Numbered from the stretch's first letter, positions 16,892-25,882 are shown. The stretch: 52,767 nucleotides of DNA from Prevotellaceae bacterium (GCA_031271465.1 JAISVR010000016.1:1-52767), one strand, 5' to 3'. Translations and numbers: made by a program. Notes: generated by a model not told the origin, from the sequence alone.

Positions 16892-19006
16892 ATGAAAATA
16901 ACGAAAGCAATTATCATAAAAGGAACGAAAGCGAGGAAAATCTTTTTCTTGCTTTCTCTGTTTTCGTTCCCCTTGTTTGCACAAAATCAATCAACTATGA
17001 AAGAATTTAACTACATCGTCGACCAGTTTGCCGATGTGCAGGTGCTGCGCTACCAAGTGCCCGGATTTGAAGAATTATCCCTGCAGCAAAAAGAATATAT
17101 TTACTACCTTGCCCAAGCTGCCGAAGCGGGAAGAGATATTTTGTTTGACCAGAATAATGTTCACAATCTTGCCATCAGAAAAGTACTTGAAGCAATTTAT
17201 TTAAACTATAAAGGCGATAGAAATAGTGAAGATTTTAAGCAATTTGAAATTTATCTGAAACGAATCTGGTTTTCAAATGGCATACACCATCATTATTCAA
17301 TGGACAAATTTGTCCCCGGATTTTCAAAGCAATTTTTTATTAAAGAGTTCTATTCTGTACCTGTTGATGTTTACGAATCGTATATGCTTCTGGGAATGGA
17401 TGTACAAGATAAGAACGCTTTGAAAGATTTTTATTCTAATGTCTTTTTATCTGTCATTTTTGAATCAGATATAGATGCCAAACGAGTTAATCAAACCGAA
17501 GGCGAAGATTTGATACAGACTTCTGCCAACAATTATTATTTTTCATGGAAAAATAATACTCCTTTAACACAACAAGAAGTAGAAAATTTTTATGATAAAA
17601 AACGAAATCCGAATGATTTAACCCCGATTTCTTACGGATTAAATAGCCGTTTAATTAAAAAGCCAAATAGTCAAGAATTAGAAGAACAAATTTGGAAAAT
17701 CGGCGGTAAATATGACAAAGAAATCCGCCAAATCGTCCACTGGCTCGAAAAAGCCAAAACTGTTGCCGAAAACGACCAACAAAAAGAAATTCTCCATCTG
17801 TTGATAGATTTTTATACCACAGGCGACCTCAAAACTTTTGACAAATACAGCATCGCGTGGGTAAAAGATACGGCATCGCACATTGATTTCCTGAACGGAT
17901 TTATCGAAACCTACGGCGACCCGCTCGGCATCAAAGCAAGTTGGGAAGCAAATGTAAATTTCAAAAATATCGAAGCAACGAAACGCACCGAAATTATTAG
18001 CGCCAATGCGCAATGGTTTGAAGACCATTCGCCTGTTGATAAGCGTTTTAAGAAGAAAGAAGTAAAAGGCGTTTCGGCAAAAGTAATTACCGTGGCAATG
18101 CTCGGCGGCGACTGCTATCCCTATACGCCCATCGGCATCAACTTGCCTAACGCCAACTGGATACGCCAAATGCACGGCTCTAAATCGGTTACGATTGATA
18201 ATATTACCGATGCTTACGACAAAGCCTCGCAGGGAACAGGTTTTAACGAGGAATTTATGTACAGCCAAACGGAGATAGACCGCAAAGTGAAGTACGGCAA
18301 ACTGGGCGATGACCTGCACACCGACCTGCACGAATGCCTTGGGCACGGCTCGGGACAACTCTTGCCCGGCGTAAGTCAAGATGCTCTGAAAGCCTACGGC
18401 GCGACTATCGAAGAGGCGCGCGCAGATCTTTTTGCCCTTTATTATATAGCTGACCCTAAATTAGTAGAACTCGGCTTGCTACCCGACCACGAAGCCTACA
18501 AAGCCGAATACTACAACTATATGATGAATGGTTTGATGACACAGCTTGTACGCATTGAGCCGGGAAATGAGATTCAGGAATCGCATATGCGCAATCGGGC
18601 ATTGATTGCGAATTGGATAATGAATTATGATATTGTCAATGGTATAAAACGAGTACAGCCCGTTATACATTTCTTAAAACGAAACGATAAAACTTTTGTA
18701 GAAATCAGAGATTACCAAGTATTACGCTTATTATTCGGAGAATTATTAAAAGAAATTCAACGCATAAAATCAGAAGGCGATTACGAAGCGGCTAAAAATT
18801 TGGTAGAAACCTACGGCGTAAAAGTGGACAATGACCTGCACGCCGAAGTATTGGAACGCTACAAAAAACTAAACCTTGCGCCTTACAAAGGTTTTGTCAA
18901 TCCTGTTTATACACCTGTTTACGACGAAAACGGCAAAATAACCGATGTAAAAATTTCCTACGATGAGGGTTTTGTAGAACAACATTTGCGCTATGGTGGG
19001 CATTAA
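16892..19006 (+). CDS. Dipeptidyl peptidase III (M49 zinc peptidase), exported
   Basis: This 704-residue enzyme should release dipeptides from the N-termini of oligopeptides. The M49 zinc site is intact: HECLGH at residues 480-485 gives two histidines and the catalytic glutamate, and EEARAD at 507-512 gives the third zinc ligand. An N-terminal hydrophobic stretch (IFFLLSLFSFPLFA) predicts export, unlike the cytosolic eukaryotic enzymes. Length fits the family. Base composition changes inside the gene: about 17150-17700 and 18560-18790 are more A/T-rich than the catalytic segment between them. The gene abuts the exported protein gene upstream. Confidence 0.94.
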   Translation: MKITKAIIIKGTKARKIFFLLSLFSFPLFAQNQSTMKEFNYIVDQFADVQVLRYQVPGFEELSLQQKEYIYYLAQAAEAGRDILFDQNNVHNLAIRKVLEAIYLNYKGDRNSEDFKQFEIYLKRIWFSNGIHHHYSMDKFVPGFSKQFFIKEFYSVPVDVYESYMLLGMDVQDKNALKDFYSNVFLSVIFESDIDAKRVNQTEGEDLIQTSANNYYFSWKNNTPLTQQEVENFYDKKRNPNDLTPISYGLNSRLIKKPNSQELEEQIWKIGGKYDKEIRQIVHWLEKAKTVAENDQQKEILHLLIDFYTTGDLKTFDKYSIAWVKDTASHIDFLNGFIETYGDPLGIKASWEANVNFKNIEATKRTEIISANAQWFEDHSPVDKRFKKKEVKGVSAKVITVAMLGGDCYPYTPIGINLPNANWIRQMHGSKSVTIDNITDAYDKASQGTGFNEEFMYSQTEIDRKVKYGKLGDDLHTDLHECLGHGSGQLLPGVSQDALKAYGATIEEARADLFALYYIADPKLVELGLLPDHEAYKAEYYNYMMNGLMTQLVRIEPGNEIQESHMRNRALIANWIMNYDIVNGIKRVQPVIHFLKRNDKTFVEIRDYQVLRLLFGELLKEIQRIKSEGDYEAAKNLVETYGVKVDNDLHAEVLERYKKLNLAPYKGFVNPVYTPVYDENGKITDVKISYDEGFVEQHLRYGGH

Positions 19007-19064
19007 AAAATAGAATATGGTTTTTAAAGAATAATTAGGCAAAACTTTAAACGCTAAAAACAAC

Positions 19065-19763
19065 ATGAAACAATTAAACAACATATTCCTCATGCGCCAT
19101 GCCTACTCGGCGGCAAACGAAGATTTATCGCTCTACCAACGCATGCCCGACCATGCCATTCCTCTTTCCAATCGCGGACACGAGCAGGCTGTGGAAGCAG
19201 GCAGGCATTTTGTCCGTTTTTTGGAAAACACGCAACTCGACTTGCCGAAGCATGATACTCGCCTGTGGTACAGTCCTTACCTGCGCGCCCGCCAAACCAA
19301 GGATGAATTGCTCAACGGCATGGGCAGCCACACGGAAATTATCAAAGATTGCCGCGAGCATATTTTGCTCACCGAACAAAATTTCGGACTCTTCGAAGGG
19401 CTTACCGAAGAAGAATGCGCCTTGAAATATCCCGAAGAAACCCGAAAATTTAATCTTTGTACCGACTACAGTGGCAAGTTCTACGCCAAGCCGCCCAACG
19501 GCGAAAGCCGCTACGATGTATGTGTGCGGGTAAACCAGTTTTTTGGCACAGTAGTTCGCGATGCCGAGAAATACAATTCGGCAAGCAATATTTTTGTAGT
19601 GTCGCATGGCACCACGCTGCGTGCTTTCACTATGATGTGGCTTCACCACGAGGTGGAGTGGTTCGAGCGCGAATCCAATCCCGCAAACTGCTCGATACGC
19701 TGGATAGGACGCGGTTCCGATGGGCGTTTCGAGGATAAAGGTTACATTTTTGAAGGATTTTGA
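19065..19763 (+). CDS. Histidine phosphatase family protein (phosphoglycerate mutase-like)
   Basis: This 232-residue protein has the histidine phosphatase signature near the N-terminus, IFLMRHAYSAANE, with Arg11 and the phospho-accepting His12; the usual RHG glycine is alanine here. The second catalytic histidine lies in FVVSHGTTLRAF near the C-terminus, and the acidic residue probably lies in the LTEEECALKYPEE region. The substrate cannot be told; relatives act on sugar phosphates, nucleotides or cobalamin precursors. It has no signal peptide. It follows the peptidase gene by 58 bases without an evident promoter. Confidence 0.88.
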   Translation: MKQLNNIFLMRHAYSAANEDLSLYQRMPDHAIPLSNRGHEQAVEAGRHFVRFLENTQLDLPKHDTRLWYSPYLRARQTKDELLNGMGSHTEIIKDCREHILLTEQNFGLFEGLTEEECALKYPEETRKFNLCTDYSGKFYAKPPNGESRYDVCVRVNQFFGTVVRDAEKYNSASNIFVVSHGTTLRAFTMMWLHHEVEWFERESNPANCSIRWIGRGSDGRFEDKGYIFEGF

Positions 19764-19802
19764 TGCTGAATTTTTTTTATTTTTCAACAAAGAGAAAAAA
19801 AT

Positions 19803-19833
19803 TTTGTAGCAAACATATTTTTTTCTACTTTTG
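19803..19833 (+). promoter_or_regulatory. Promoter of the carbamoyl-phosphate synthase gene
   Basis: TTTG (19803-19806) and TACTTTTG (19826-19833) are 19 bases apart, a full consensus match, 47 bases before the ATG at 19880. Confidence 0.8.
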
Positions 19834-19879
19834 CGCAATTTTATACATAAGTATCGATTACATATAAGTAGGTAAAAAA

Positions 19880-22800
19880 ATGAAGAATTTCAAAAAAGCC
19901 AAATTAGTCCTCGAAAACGGGACAATATTTGAAGGAATGTCGTTCGGTTATGAGGCATCGGCGGCAGGAGAGTTAGTTTTTAGTACAGCAATGGTGGGAT
20001 ACCCCGAAAGTCTGACCGACCCTTCTTACGCGGGTCAGATTTTAACAATGACTTCCCCGCTTATTGGCAACTACGGAGTGCCGGCAGACAGTGTCAAAGA
20101 TAATTTATCTACATTTTACGAATCGGAAACAATTCATACCAAAGGCTTGATTGTTTCCGATTATTCTTTTGAATATAGCCATTGGAACGCAGTTAAAAGC
20201 CTTGCCGATTGGTTGAAAGAATGCAAGGTGCCTGCCTTGATGGGTATTGATACCCGCGAGCTGACAAAAATCATTCGTGAGAATGGTTCAATGAAAGCCA
20301 AAATCGAATTTGACAATCAACCGGTAGATTTTATCGACAGCGAAAAAATAAATTGGGTAAAAGAAACAAGCTGCAAAGAAACAATTATTTACGGTACAGG
20401 AAAAAAGAAAATTGCGTTGGTGGATTGCGGCGTGAGTCATAGCTTTATTCACAATTTGATTGCGAAATATGATGTAACGCTCACTCGCCTGCCTTGGAAT
20501 ACCGATTTCAGCGCAGCAGAATTTGACGGTGCAATTGTTGCAGGCGGCGCAGGAAATCCTGCTTTGTTGACTGAAACGATAGAGAATATAAAGAAAGCGA
20601 TGACTGTGGGCAATCCGATTTTCGGTCTCGGAATGGGCAGTCAGTTGCTTGCTTTGGCGGGTGGTGCATCAACTTATAAATTAAAATACGGGCATCACAG
20701 CCACAACCAACCTGTGCAGTTGGCAGGTACAAACCGTTGCTTTATCTCTGCGCAAAATCACAATTATGCCACTGACGAAAAAACATTGGGTGCTGATTGG
20801 GAAGTTCTTTTCACAAACTTGAACGACGGTTCAAACGAAGGTATTCGCCATAAATCTAAACCTTTCTTTTCGGCACAATTCTCGCCTATCGCAAGTTGCC
20901 CGACGGATACCGATTTCTTGATGGAAAAATTCATCAAAGCAATAGAATCTAAAAAAATAGAAAACGACCTTTTCCGCGAGCAAGCTGCCGATATGCCAAA
21001 ACCGAAAAAGGTATTGATGCTTGGCTCGGGAGCATTGAAAATCGGCGAGGCAGGCGAATTTGACTATTCCGGTTCACAAGCACTAAAAGCGCTGAAAGAG
21101 GAGGGAATAGAAACCGTTCTTATCAACCCGAATATTGCTACGGTGCAAACTTCGGAAGGCATTGCAGATAAAATATATTTCTTGCCGGTTACGCCATATT
21201 TCGTAGAAAAAGTAATTCAACGCGAAAAACCGGACGCCCTTTTCCTTTCTTTCGGCGGACAAACGGCGTTGAACTGTGGTGTAAAATTATATGAAACGAA
21301 AGTTCTTGAAAAAAATAATGTTCGTGTACTCGGAACACCTGTACAGGCGATTATCGACACCGAAGACCGTGATGTATTCAACCATAAGCTATCTGAAATT
21401 GATGTAAAATACATCAAAAGTGAAGCAGTAAATACCATTGAAGATGCGTTGAAAGCAGGAGAAATGCTTGGTTATCCGGTAATTGTTCGTGCAGCGTATG
21501 CACTTGGCGGACTGGGAAGCGGATTTTGTAACAATGCCGAAGAAATGAGAGCTTTGGTTACAAAATCGTTTAATTATTCACCACAAGTATTGGTAGAAAA
21601 ATCATTAAAAGGCTGGAAAGAAATAGAGTTTGAAGTAGTTCGCGATAAATACAACAACTGTATTACAGTCTGTAACATGGAAAACTTCGACCCACTCGGT
21701 ATTCACACCGGCGAAAGTATCGTGGTGGCACCATGCCAGACCTTAACCAACAACGAATTGCAAAAATTGCGCGAAATAGCAATCCGTATCGTGCGCCATA
21801 TAGGTATCGTGGGCGAATGTAATGTACAATATGCCTTTGATACAGAATCGGAAGATTACCGCGTTATCGAAATCAATGCCCGCCTTAGCCGTTCATCAGC
21901 ATTGGCGTCCAAAGCAACCGGATATCCATTAGCATTTGTGGCAGCCAAAATAGGTTTAGGTTACGGCTTACACGAATTGAAAAACTCGGTAACGAAAACA
22001 ACTCCGGCTTTCTTTGAGCCCGCCATTGATTATTGTGTAGTGAAAATTCCTCGTTGGGATTTAGCAAAATTCCATGGCGTAAGCCGCGAAATCGGCTCTT
22101 CGATGAAATCCGTGGGCGAAATTATGTCCATCGGTCGCAATTTTGAAGAAACATTCCAAAAAGGATTGCGTATGATTCAGCAAGGAATGCACGGTTTTGT
22201 AGCAAATAAAGAATTGTTTACCAATGATTTGGATAACGACCTGCAAGAACCGACCGACCGCCGTATCGCTTACCTTTCGCAAGCATTCCAAGAAGGTTAC
22301 AGCATCGATAGAATCTACGAACTGACCAAAATCGACAAATGGTTCCTATATAAATTGCAACATATTATTGATACATCTAAGGAATTAGCAAGCTACAATA
22401 CAAAAGAAGAAATTCCGACAGAATTATTCATTCAAGCAAAAAAAATCGGTTTCTCAGATTATCAAATGGCAAAATTGGTGTACAAAACCAAAACGCCGAA
22501 AGACACCATGCGCAATGAGCGTATCAAACGCGGCATTGTGCCCGTGGTGAAACAAATTGATACGCTGGCGGCAGAATATCCGGCGCAAACAAACTATCTC
22601 TACCTCACCTACGGAGGAAATTACAACGATATTCAATATACAGGCGACCAACGCTCCGTAGTAGTGCTTGGTTCAGGCGTGTATCGCATCGGGTCGTCGG
22701 TAGAGTTCGACTGGTGTTCGGTCAATGCAATTAATACTATCCGCAAAGAAGGCTATCGCTCTGTGATGATTAACTACAACCCCGAAACGGTTTCGACCGA

Positions 22801-24202
22801 CTACGATATTTGTGACCGCCTCTACTTCGACGAGTTGAGCTACGAGCGTGTACGCGACATCCTAGAATTGGAAAATCCGCACGGCACGATTGTGTCCGTA
22901 GGCGGGCAAATTCCGAACAATTTGGCACTGAAACTTGATGCTTCGGGCGTGAAAATCTTAGGTACACAAGCCGTAAACATTGACCGTGCCGAAGACCGTC
23001 ACAAATTCTCGTCCATGCTCGACCGTTTGGGTATAGACCAACCTCGATGGAAAGAACTTTCGTCGATGGAAGATATCAATTCATTTGTCGATACAGTTGG
23101 TTTTCCGGTGTTGGTACGCCCATCATATGTGCTTTCGGGCGCAGCGATGAATGTTTGCTCAAACACCGAAGAGCTGGTTGAATTCCTGAAACTCGCTGCC
23201 AATGTGTCGCAAGAGCACCCAGTGGTGGTTTCCGAATTTATCCAAGATGCCAAAGAAATAGAAGTTGATGCAGTGGCTCAAAACGGCGAATTGATTGTTT
23301 ACGCTATTTCCGAGCATGTCGAATTTGCGGGCGTACACTCCGGCGACGCCACCATTTTATTTCCTGCGCAAAAAATCTATGTGGAAACATTCCGCCGTAT
23401 CAAATTGGTAGCAAAACAAATTGCGAAAGAATTGAATATTACAGGACCTTTTAATATGCAGTTTTTGGCAAAAGATAATGATGTAAAAGTTATCGAATGT
23501 AACCTGCGTGCTTCCCGTTCCTTCCCATTCGTTTCTAAAATATTGAAAATTAACTTTATCGAACTTGCAACGCAAGCTATGCTTGGCCTAAAAGTGGAGA
23601 AACCGAGCAAAACATCGTTCGATTTGGATTGCGTGGGTATCAAAGCGTCGCAATTCTCTTTCACCCGCTTGGCAAAAGCAGACCCTGTGCTTGGCGTAGA
23701 TATGGCATCGACGGGCGAAGTGGGGTGTATCGGTAATCATTTTGACGATGCTCTGCTTACTTCGATGCTTTCCGTTGGCTACCGTATTCCTCAAAAACGC
23801 ATTTTAGTATCTTCGGGGGCAACAAAATCGAAGGTGGAGCTGCTTGATGCCTGCAAATTATTGGCAGACAATGCTTATGAGATTTACGCTACGGGCGGGA
23901 CATTCAAATTCCTGCAAGAAAATGAAGTACCTTGTACACAAGTAGGTTTCCCCGACGACGAAGATACCTCTATCCCGAAAGCTACGGATATGATTGCCAA
24001 AAAACAGTTGGATTTGGTCATCAATATTCCCAAAAACCTGACTAAACACGAGTTGTCAAATGGTTACCGCATTCGCCGAGGGGCAATTGACTTTAATATA
24101 CCACTTATTACTAACGCACGATTAGCGAGTGCATTCATCAAAGCATTCTGCAAAATGAAAGAAGAAGATATTGCCATCAAACATTGGGCTGAATATAAGT
24201 AA
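19880..24202 (+). CDS. carAB: Fused carbamoyl-phosphate synthase (CarA-CarB) with an inactive glutaminase site
   Basis: This 1440-residue protein joins a CarA-like part (about 1-360) to a CarB-like part from Met372. The CarA part keeps its fold marks (TDPSYAGQI, IDTRELTKI, KYGHHSHNQPV, AQNHNYATDEKTLGADW) but has lost the glutamine-hydrolysis residues. The Cys269 position of E. coli CarA is Gly251 (FGLGMGSQ), His353 is Ser335 and Glu355 is Ile337 (FSAQFSPIAS). The CarB part looks intact: two ATP-grasp halves (EFDYSGSQ, GGQTALNC, EINARLSRSSALASKATG; EFDWCSV, GGQIPNNLA, ECNLRASRSFPFVSK) and a C-terminal allosteric domain (about 1300-1440). Fusion and sequence resemble eukaryotic CPS1/CAD. I infer carbamoyl phosphate synthesis from free ammonia, bicarbonate and ATP for pyrimidines and arginine. 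Confidence 0.93.
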   Translation: MKNFKKAKLVLENGTIFEGMSFGYEASAAGELVFSTAMVGYPESLTDPSYAGQILTMTSPLIGNYGVPADSVKDNLSTFYESETIHTKGLIVSDYSFEYSHWNAVKSLADWLKECKVPALMGIDTRELTKIIRENGSMKAKIEFDNQPVDFIDSEKINWVKETSCKETIIYGTGKKKIALVDCGVSHSFIHNLIAKYDVTLTRLPWNTDFSAAEFDGAIVAGGAGNPALLTETIENIKKAMTVGNPIFGLGMGSQLLALAGGASTYKLKYGHHSHNQPVQLAGTNRCFISAQNHNYATDEKTLGADWEVLFTNLNDGSNEGIRHKSKPFFSAQFSPIASCPTDTDFLMEKFIKAIESKKIENDLFREQAADMPKPKKVLMLGSGALKIGEAGEFDYSGSQALKALKEEGIETVLINPNIATVQTSEGIADKIYFLPVTPYFVEKVIQREKPDALFLSFGGQTALNCGVKLYETKVLEKNNVRVLGTPVQAIIDTEDRDVFNHKLSEIDVKYIKSEAVNTIEDALKAGEMLGYPVIVRAAYALGGLGSGFCNNAEEMRALVTKSFNYSPQVLVEKSLKGWKEIEFEVVRDKYNNCITVCNMENFDPLGIHTGESIVVAPCQTLTNNELQKLREIAIRIVRHIGIVGECNVQYAFDTESEDYRVIEINARLSRSSALASKATGYPLAFVAAKIGLGYGLHELKNSVTKTTPAFFEPAIDYCVVKIPRWDLAKFHGVSREIGSSMKSVGEIMSIGRNFEETFQKGLRMIQQGMHGFVANKELFTNDLDNDLQEPTDRRIAYLSQAFQEGYSIDRIYELTKIDKWFLYKLQHIIDTSKELASYNTKEEIPTELFIQAKKIGFSDYQMAKLVYKTKTPKDTMRNERIKRGIVPVVKQIDTLAAEYPAQTNYLYLTYGGNYNDIQYTGDQRSVVVLGSGVYRIGSSVEFDWCSVNAINTIRKEGYRSVMINYNPETVSTDYDICDRLYFDELSYERVRDILELENPHGTIVSVGGQIPNNLALKLDASGVKILGTQAVNIDRAEDRHKFSSMLDRLGIDQPRWKELSSMEDINSFVDTVGFPVLVRPSYVLSGAAMNVCSNTEELVEFLKLAANVSQEHPVVVSEFIQDAKEIEVDAVAQNGELIVYAISEHVEFAGVHSGDATILFPAQKIYVETFRRIKLVAKQIAKELNITGPFNMQFLAKDNDVKVIECNLRASRSFPFVSKILKINFIELATQAMLGLKVEKPSKTSFDLDCVGIKASQFSFTRLAKADPVLGVDMASTGEVGCIGNHFDDALLTSMLSVGYRIPQKRILVSSGATKSKVELLDACKLLADNAYEIYATGGTFKFLQENEVPCTQVGFPDDEDTSIPKATDMIAKKQLDLVINIPKNLTKHELSNGYRIRRGAIDFNIPLITNARLASAFIKAFCKMKEEDIAIKHWAEYK

Positions 24203-24219
24203 TGAATAGATAATAAGTG

Positions 24220-24249
24220 AAAAAACGGAGTCTTATGATTCCGTTTTTT
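24220..24249 (+). terminator. Intrinsic terminator of the carbamoyl-phosphate synthase gene
   Basis: AAAAAACGGA (24220-24229) pairs with TCCGTTTTTT (24240-24249) around a 10-base loop and ends in T-residues, 18 bases after the stop codon. Confidence 0.8.
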
Positions 24250-24266
24250 ATTCACCAAAAGACAAC

Positions 24267-24350
24267 ATACCCCTGCAATGGAACAAAAAAAGGCAAAATA
24301 TACCCCTGCAATGGAACAAAAAATAGCAAAATATACCTATGCAATGAAAC
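24267..24350 (+). repeat. Three 33-bp direct repeats upstream of the AAA/DUF4143 gene
   Basis: Units start at 24267, 24300 and 24333. Each begins ATACC, then TATGCAATG or CCTGCAATG and GAACAA-like sequence, followed by an A-rich tail. The first two are almost identical; the third is shorter and diverged. They lie immediately before and across the position where a -33 element would be expected. Confidence 0.85.
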
Positions 24351-24357
24351 AATTTTG

Positions 24358-24365
24358 TATCTTTG
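24358..24365 (+). promoter_or_regulatory. -7 element of the AAA/DUF4143 gene
   Basis: TATCTTTG fits the Bacteroidota -7 consensus, 35 bases before the ATG. No TTTG is present 19-21 bases upstream; the third 33-bp repeat occupies that place, which suggests control by a protein bound to the repeats. Confidence 0.65.
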
Positions 24366-24400
24366 TGATTGAAAATTAATTCATTACAAAACAATTAGCT

Positions 24401-25738
24401 ATGTTTAAACGGAATATTGAAAAAGAATTAACGCGCTGGGTAAACGATAGATACCGTAAGCCCTTGGTATTGCGAGGGGCACGGCAAGTGGGTAAAACAA
24501 CCGTTATCAAGAATTTTTCCGCACAATTTGAAAATTTTCTTTCGGTTAATCTCGAAAAATCAGCTGCTGTTCAATTGTTTGAATCCACCGACAATGTCAG
24601 GGAACTGCTTCCACAACTGTTTTTGTATTGCGGTGTTACACGGCGCGAAGGAAAAACATTACTGTTTATCGACGAAATCCAAAACTCGATACACACAGTT
24701 GCCCTGTTGCGATATTTTTACGAGGAACTGCCCGAAATTTATGTCGTAGCTGCCGGTTCGCTGCTCGAAACTTTGCTCGACAGGCATATTTCGTTACCTG
24801 TCGGACGGGTGCAGTATATGGCGTTGCAACCCTGCTCATTTGTTGAGTTCTTGAATGCCACAGGCGAAAACCGTTTTGTCGAACCCCTATTATCAACCTC
24901 ACTGCCTGCGGCGTTTCACAACGAATTGATGCAACAATTTAATACCTATTCGCTGATAGGTGGAATGCCCGAAGTGGTGGCGCGTTATGCAGCCGAAAAG
25001 GATATTTTGGCACTGTCGGAAGTGTACAACGAACTTCTGAACGCTTACAAAAGCGATGTGGAAAAATATGCGCAAAACAATACACAAGCTTCGGTTATCC
25101 GTTATATACTCGACGAGGGTTGGGCTTTTGCGGGCGAAACCATTTCGTTGGGCGGTTTTGGAGGTTCGCCCTACAAAGCCCGCGAAACGGGCGAAGCTTT
25201 CCGTACTTTGAACAAAGCTATGTTGCTCGAATTGGTATATCCTGTTACAAGTACAATAATGCCCATTGTGTCCGATTTAAAAAAATCACCCAAATTGTTT
25301 TGGCTCGATGCGGGATTAGTGAATTATTCTGCTAAAATTCAAAAGGAATATATTTTATCTGCCGATTTGCTGGATACTTGGCGCGGAAAAGCTGCCGAGC
25401 AAATTGTAGCGCAGGAGCTGAAAACCTTGTCGTTTGATGTGGGCGAAAAACGGAATTTTTGGGTGCGCAACAAGCGTGGAAGCAATGCTGAGGTTGATTT
25501 CGTCTATGTTTTCGACGGATTGGTGGTTCCGATAGAAGTGAAAAGCGGTCATAATGCACATTTAAAATCGCTGCATCAGTTTATGAACGAAACGCCGCAC
25601 CATATAGCTGTACGCGTGTGGTCGGGCAATTTTAGCGTTGATGATGTGAAAACAATTGCCGGCAAATCATTTCGATTGATAAACTTGCCAATATATATGA
25701 TGGCGGCATTACCTGAAGTATTAAAAAAATATATTTAA
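24401..25738 (+). CDS. AAA ATPase with DUF4143 C-terminal domain
   Basis: This 445-residue protein has an N-terminal AAA_14-type ATPase with Walker A GARQVGKTT (residues 26-34) and Walker B LLFIDEIQN (Asp91-Glu92), then a sensor-like VVAAGSLLETLL. The C-terminal DUF4143 domain ends in the PD-(D/E)XK-like pair AEVDFVY and IEVKSG (about residues 365-385). Such genes are present in many copies in Bacteroidota and archaea, and their role is not established; defence, DNA repair and toxin-antitoxin roles have been suggested. It stands alone between two unrelated genes, with 33-bp direct repeats upstream and 21-bp-spaced palindromes downstream, and may be a mobile or accessory insertion. Confidence 0.9.
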   Translation: MFKRNIEKELTRWVNDRYRKPLVLRGARQVGKTTVIKNFSAQFENFLSVNLEKSAAVQLFESTDNVRELLPQLFLYCGVTRREGKTLLFIDEIQNSIHTVALLRYFYEELPEIYVVAAGSLLETLLDRHISLPVGRVQYMALQPCSFVEFLNATGENRFVEPLLSTSLPAAFHNELMQQFNTYSLIGGMPEVVARYAAEKDILALSEVYNELLNAYKSDVEKYAQNNTQASVIRYILDEGWAFAGETISLGGFGGSPYKARETGEAFRTLNKAMLLELVYPVTSTIMPIVSDLKKSPKLFWLDAGLVNYSAKIQKEYILSADLLDTWRGKAAEQIVAQELKTLSFDVGEKRNFWVRNKRGSNAEVDFVYVFDGLVVPIEVKSGHNAHLKSLHQFMNETPHHIAVRVWSGNFSVDDVKTIAGKSFRLINLPIYMMAALPEVLKKYI

Positions 25739-25742
25739 ACGA

Positions 25743-25801
25743 GGGAAACTGCTTTCCCCAAGTGGGAAATTGTATTTCCCATTAGGGAAATTTGTTTTCC
25801 C
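25743..25801. repeat. Three GGGAAA-N4/5-TTTCCC palindromes at 21-bp spacing
   Basis: GGGAAA starts at 25743, 25764 and 25785, and each is followed after 4-5 bases by TTTCCC. The array begins four bases past the DUF4143 stop and precedes the glmS promoter. Each unit can form a 6-bp stem; no T-run follows. Confidence 0.85.
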
Positions 25802-25874
25802 TCTTGAAAAGGGATCATTCCGAATAAAAATAAATAATTAAATAAATGAATAAGGCACTTTTTTCAATTATCAT

Positions 25875-25882
25875 TATCTTTG
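25875..25882 (+). promoter_or_regulatory. -7 element of glmS
   Basis: TATCTTTG lies 38 bases before the ATG. There is no clear TTTG at the right distance. No ribozyme-type glmS leader is possible in so short a leader. Confidence 0.6.

Noticed and set aside
17678-18379. Minus-strand open frame opposite the dipeptidyl peptidase
   Set aside because: It overlaps the certain zinc-site region, has no start signal and a composition typical of an antisense shadow.
19880-24202. Sequencing error or frameshift as cause of the CarA-CarB fusion
   Set aside because: The linker is in frame with a plausible sequence, the replaced active-site residues are single clean codons in conserved surroundings, and the eukaryote-like type is known to be fused.
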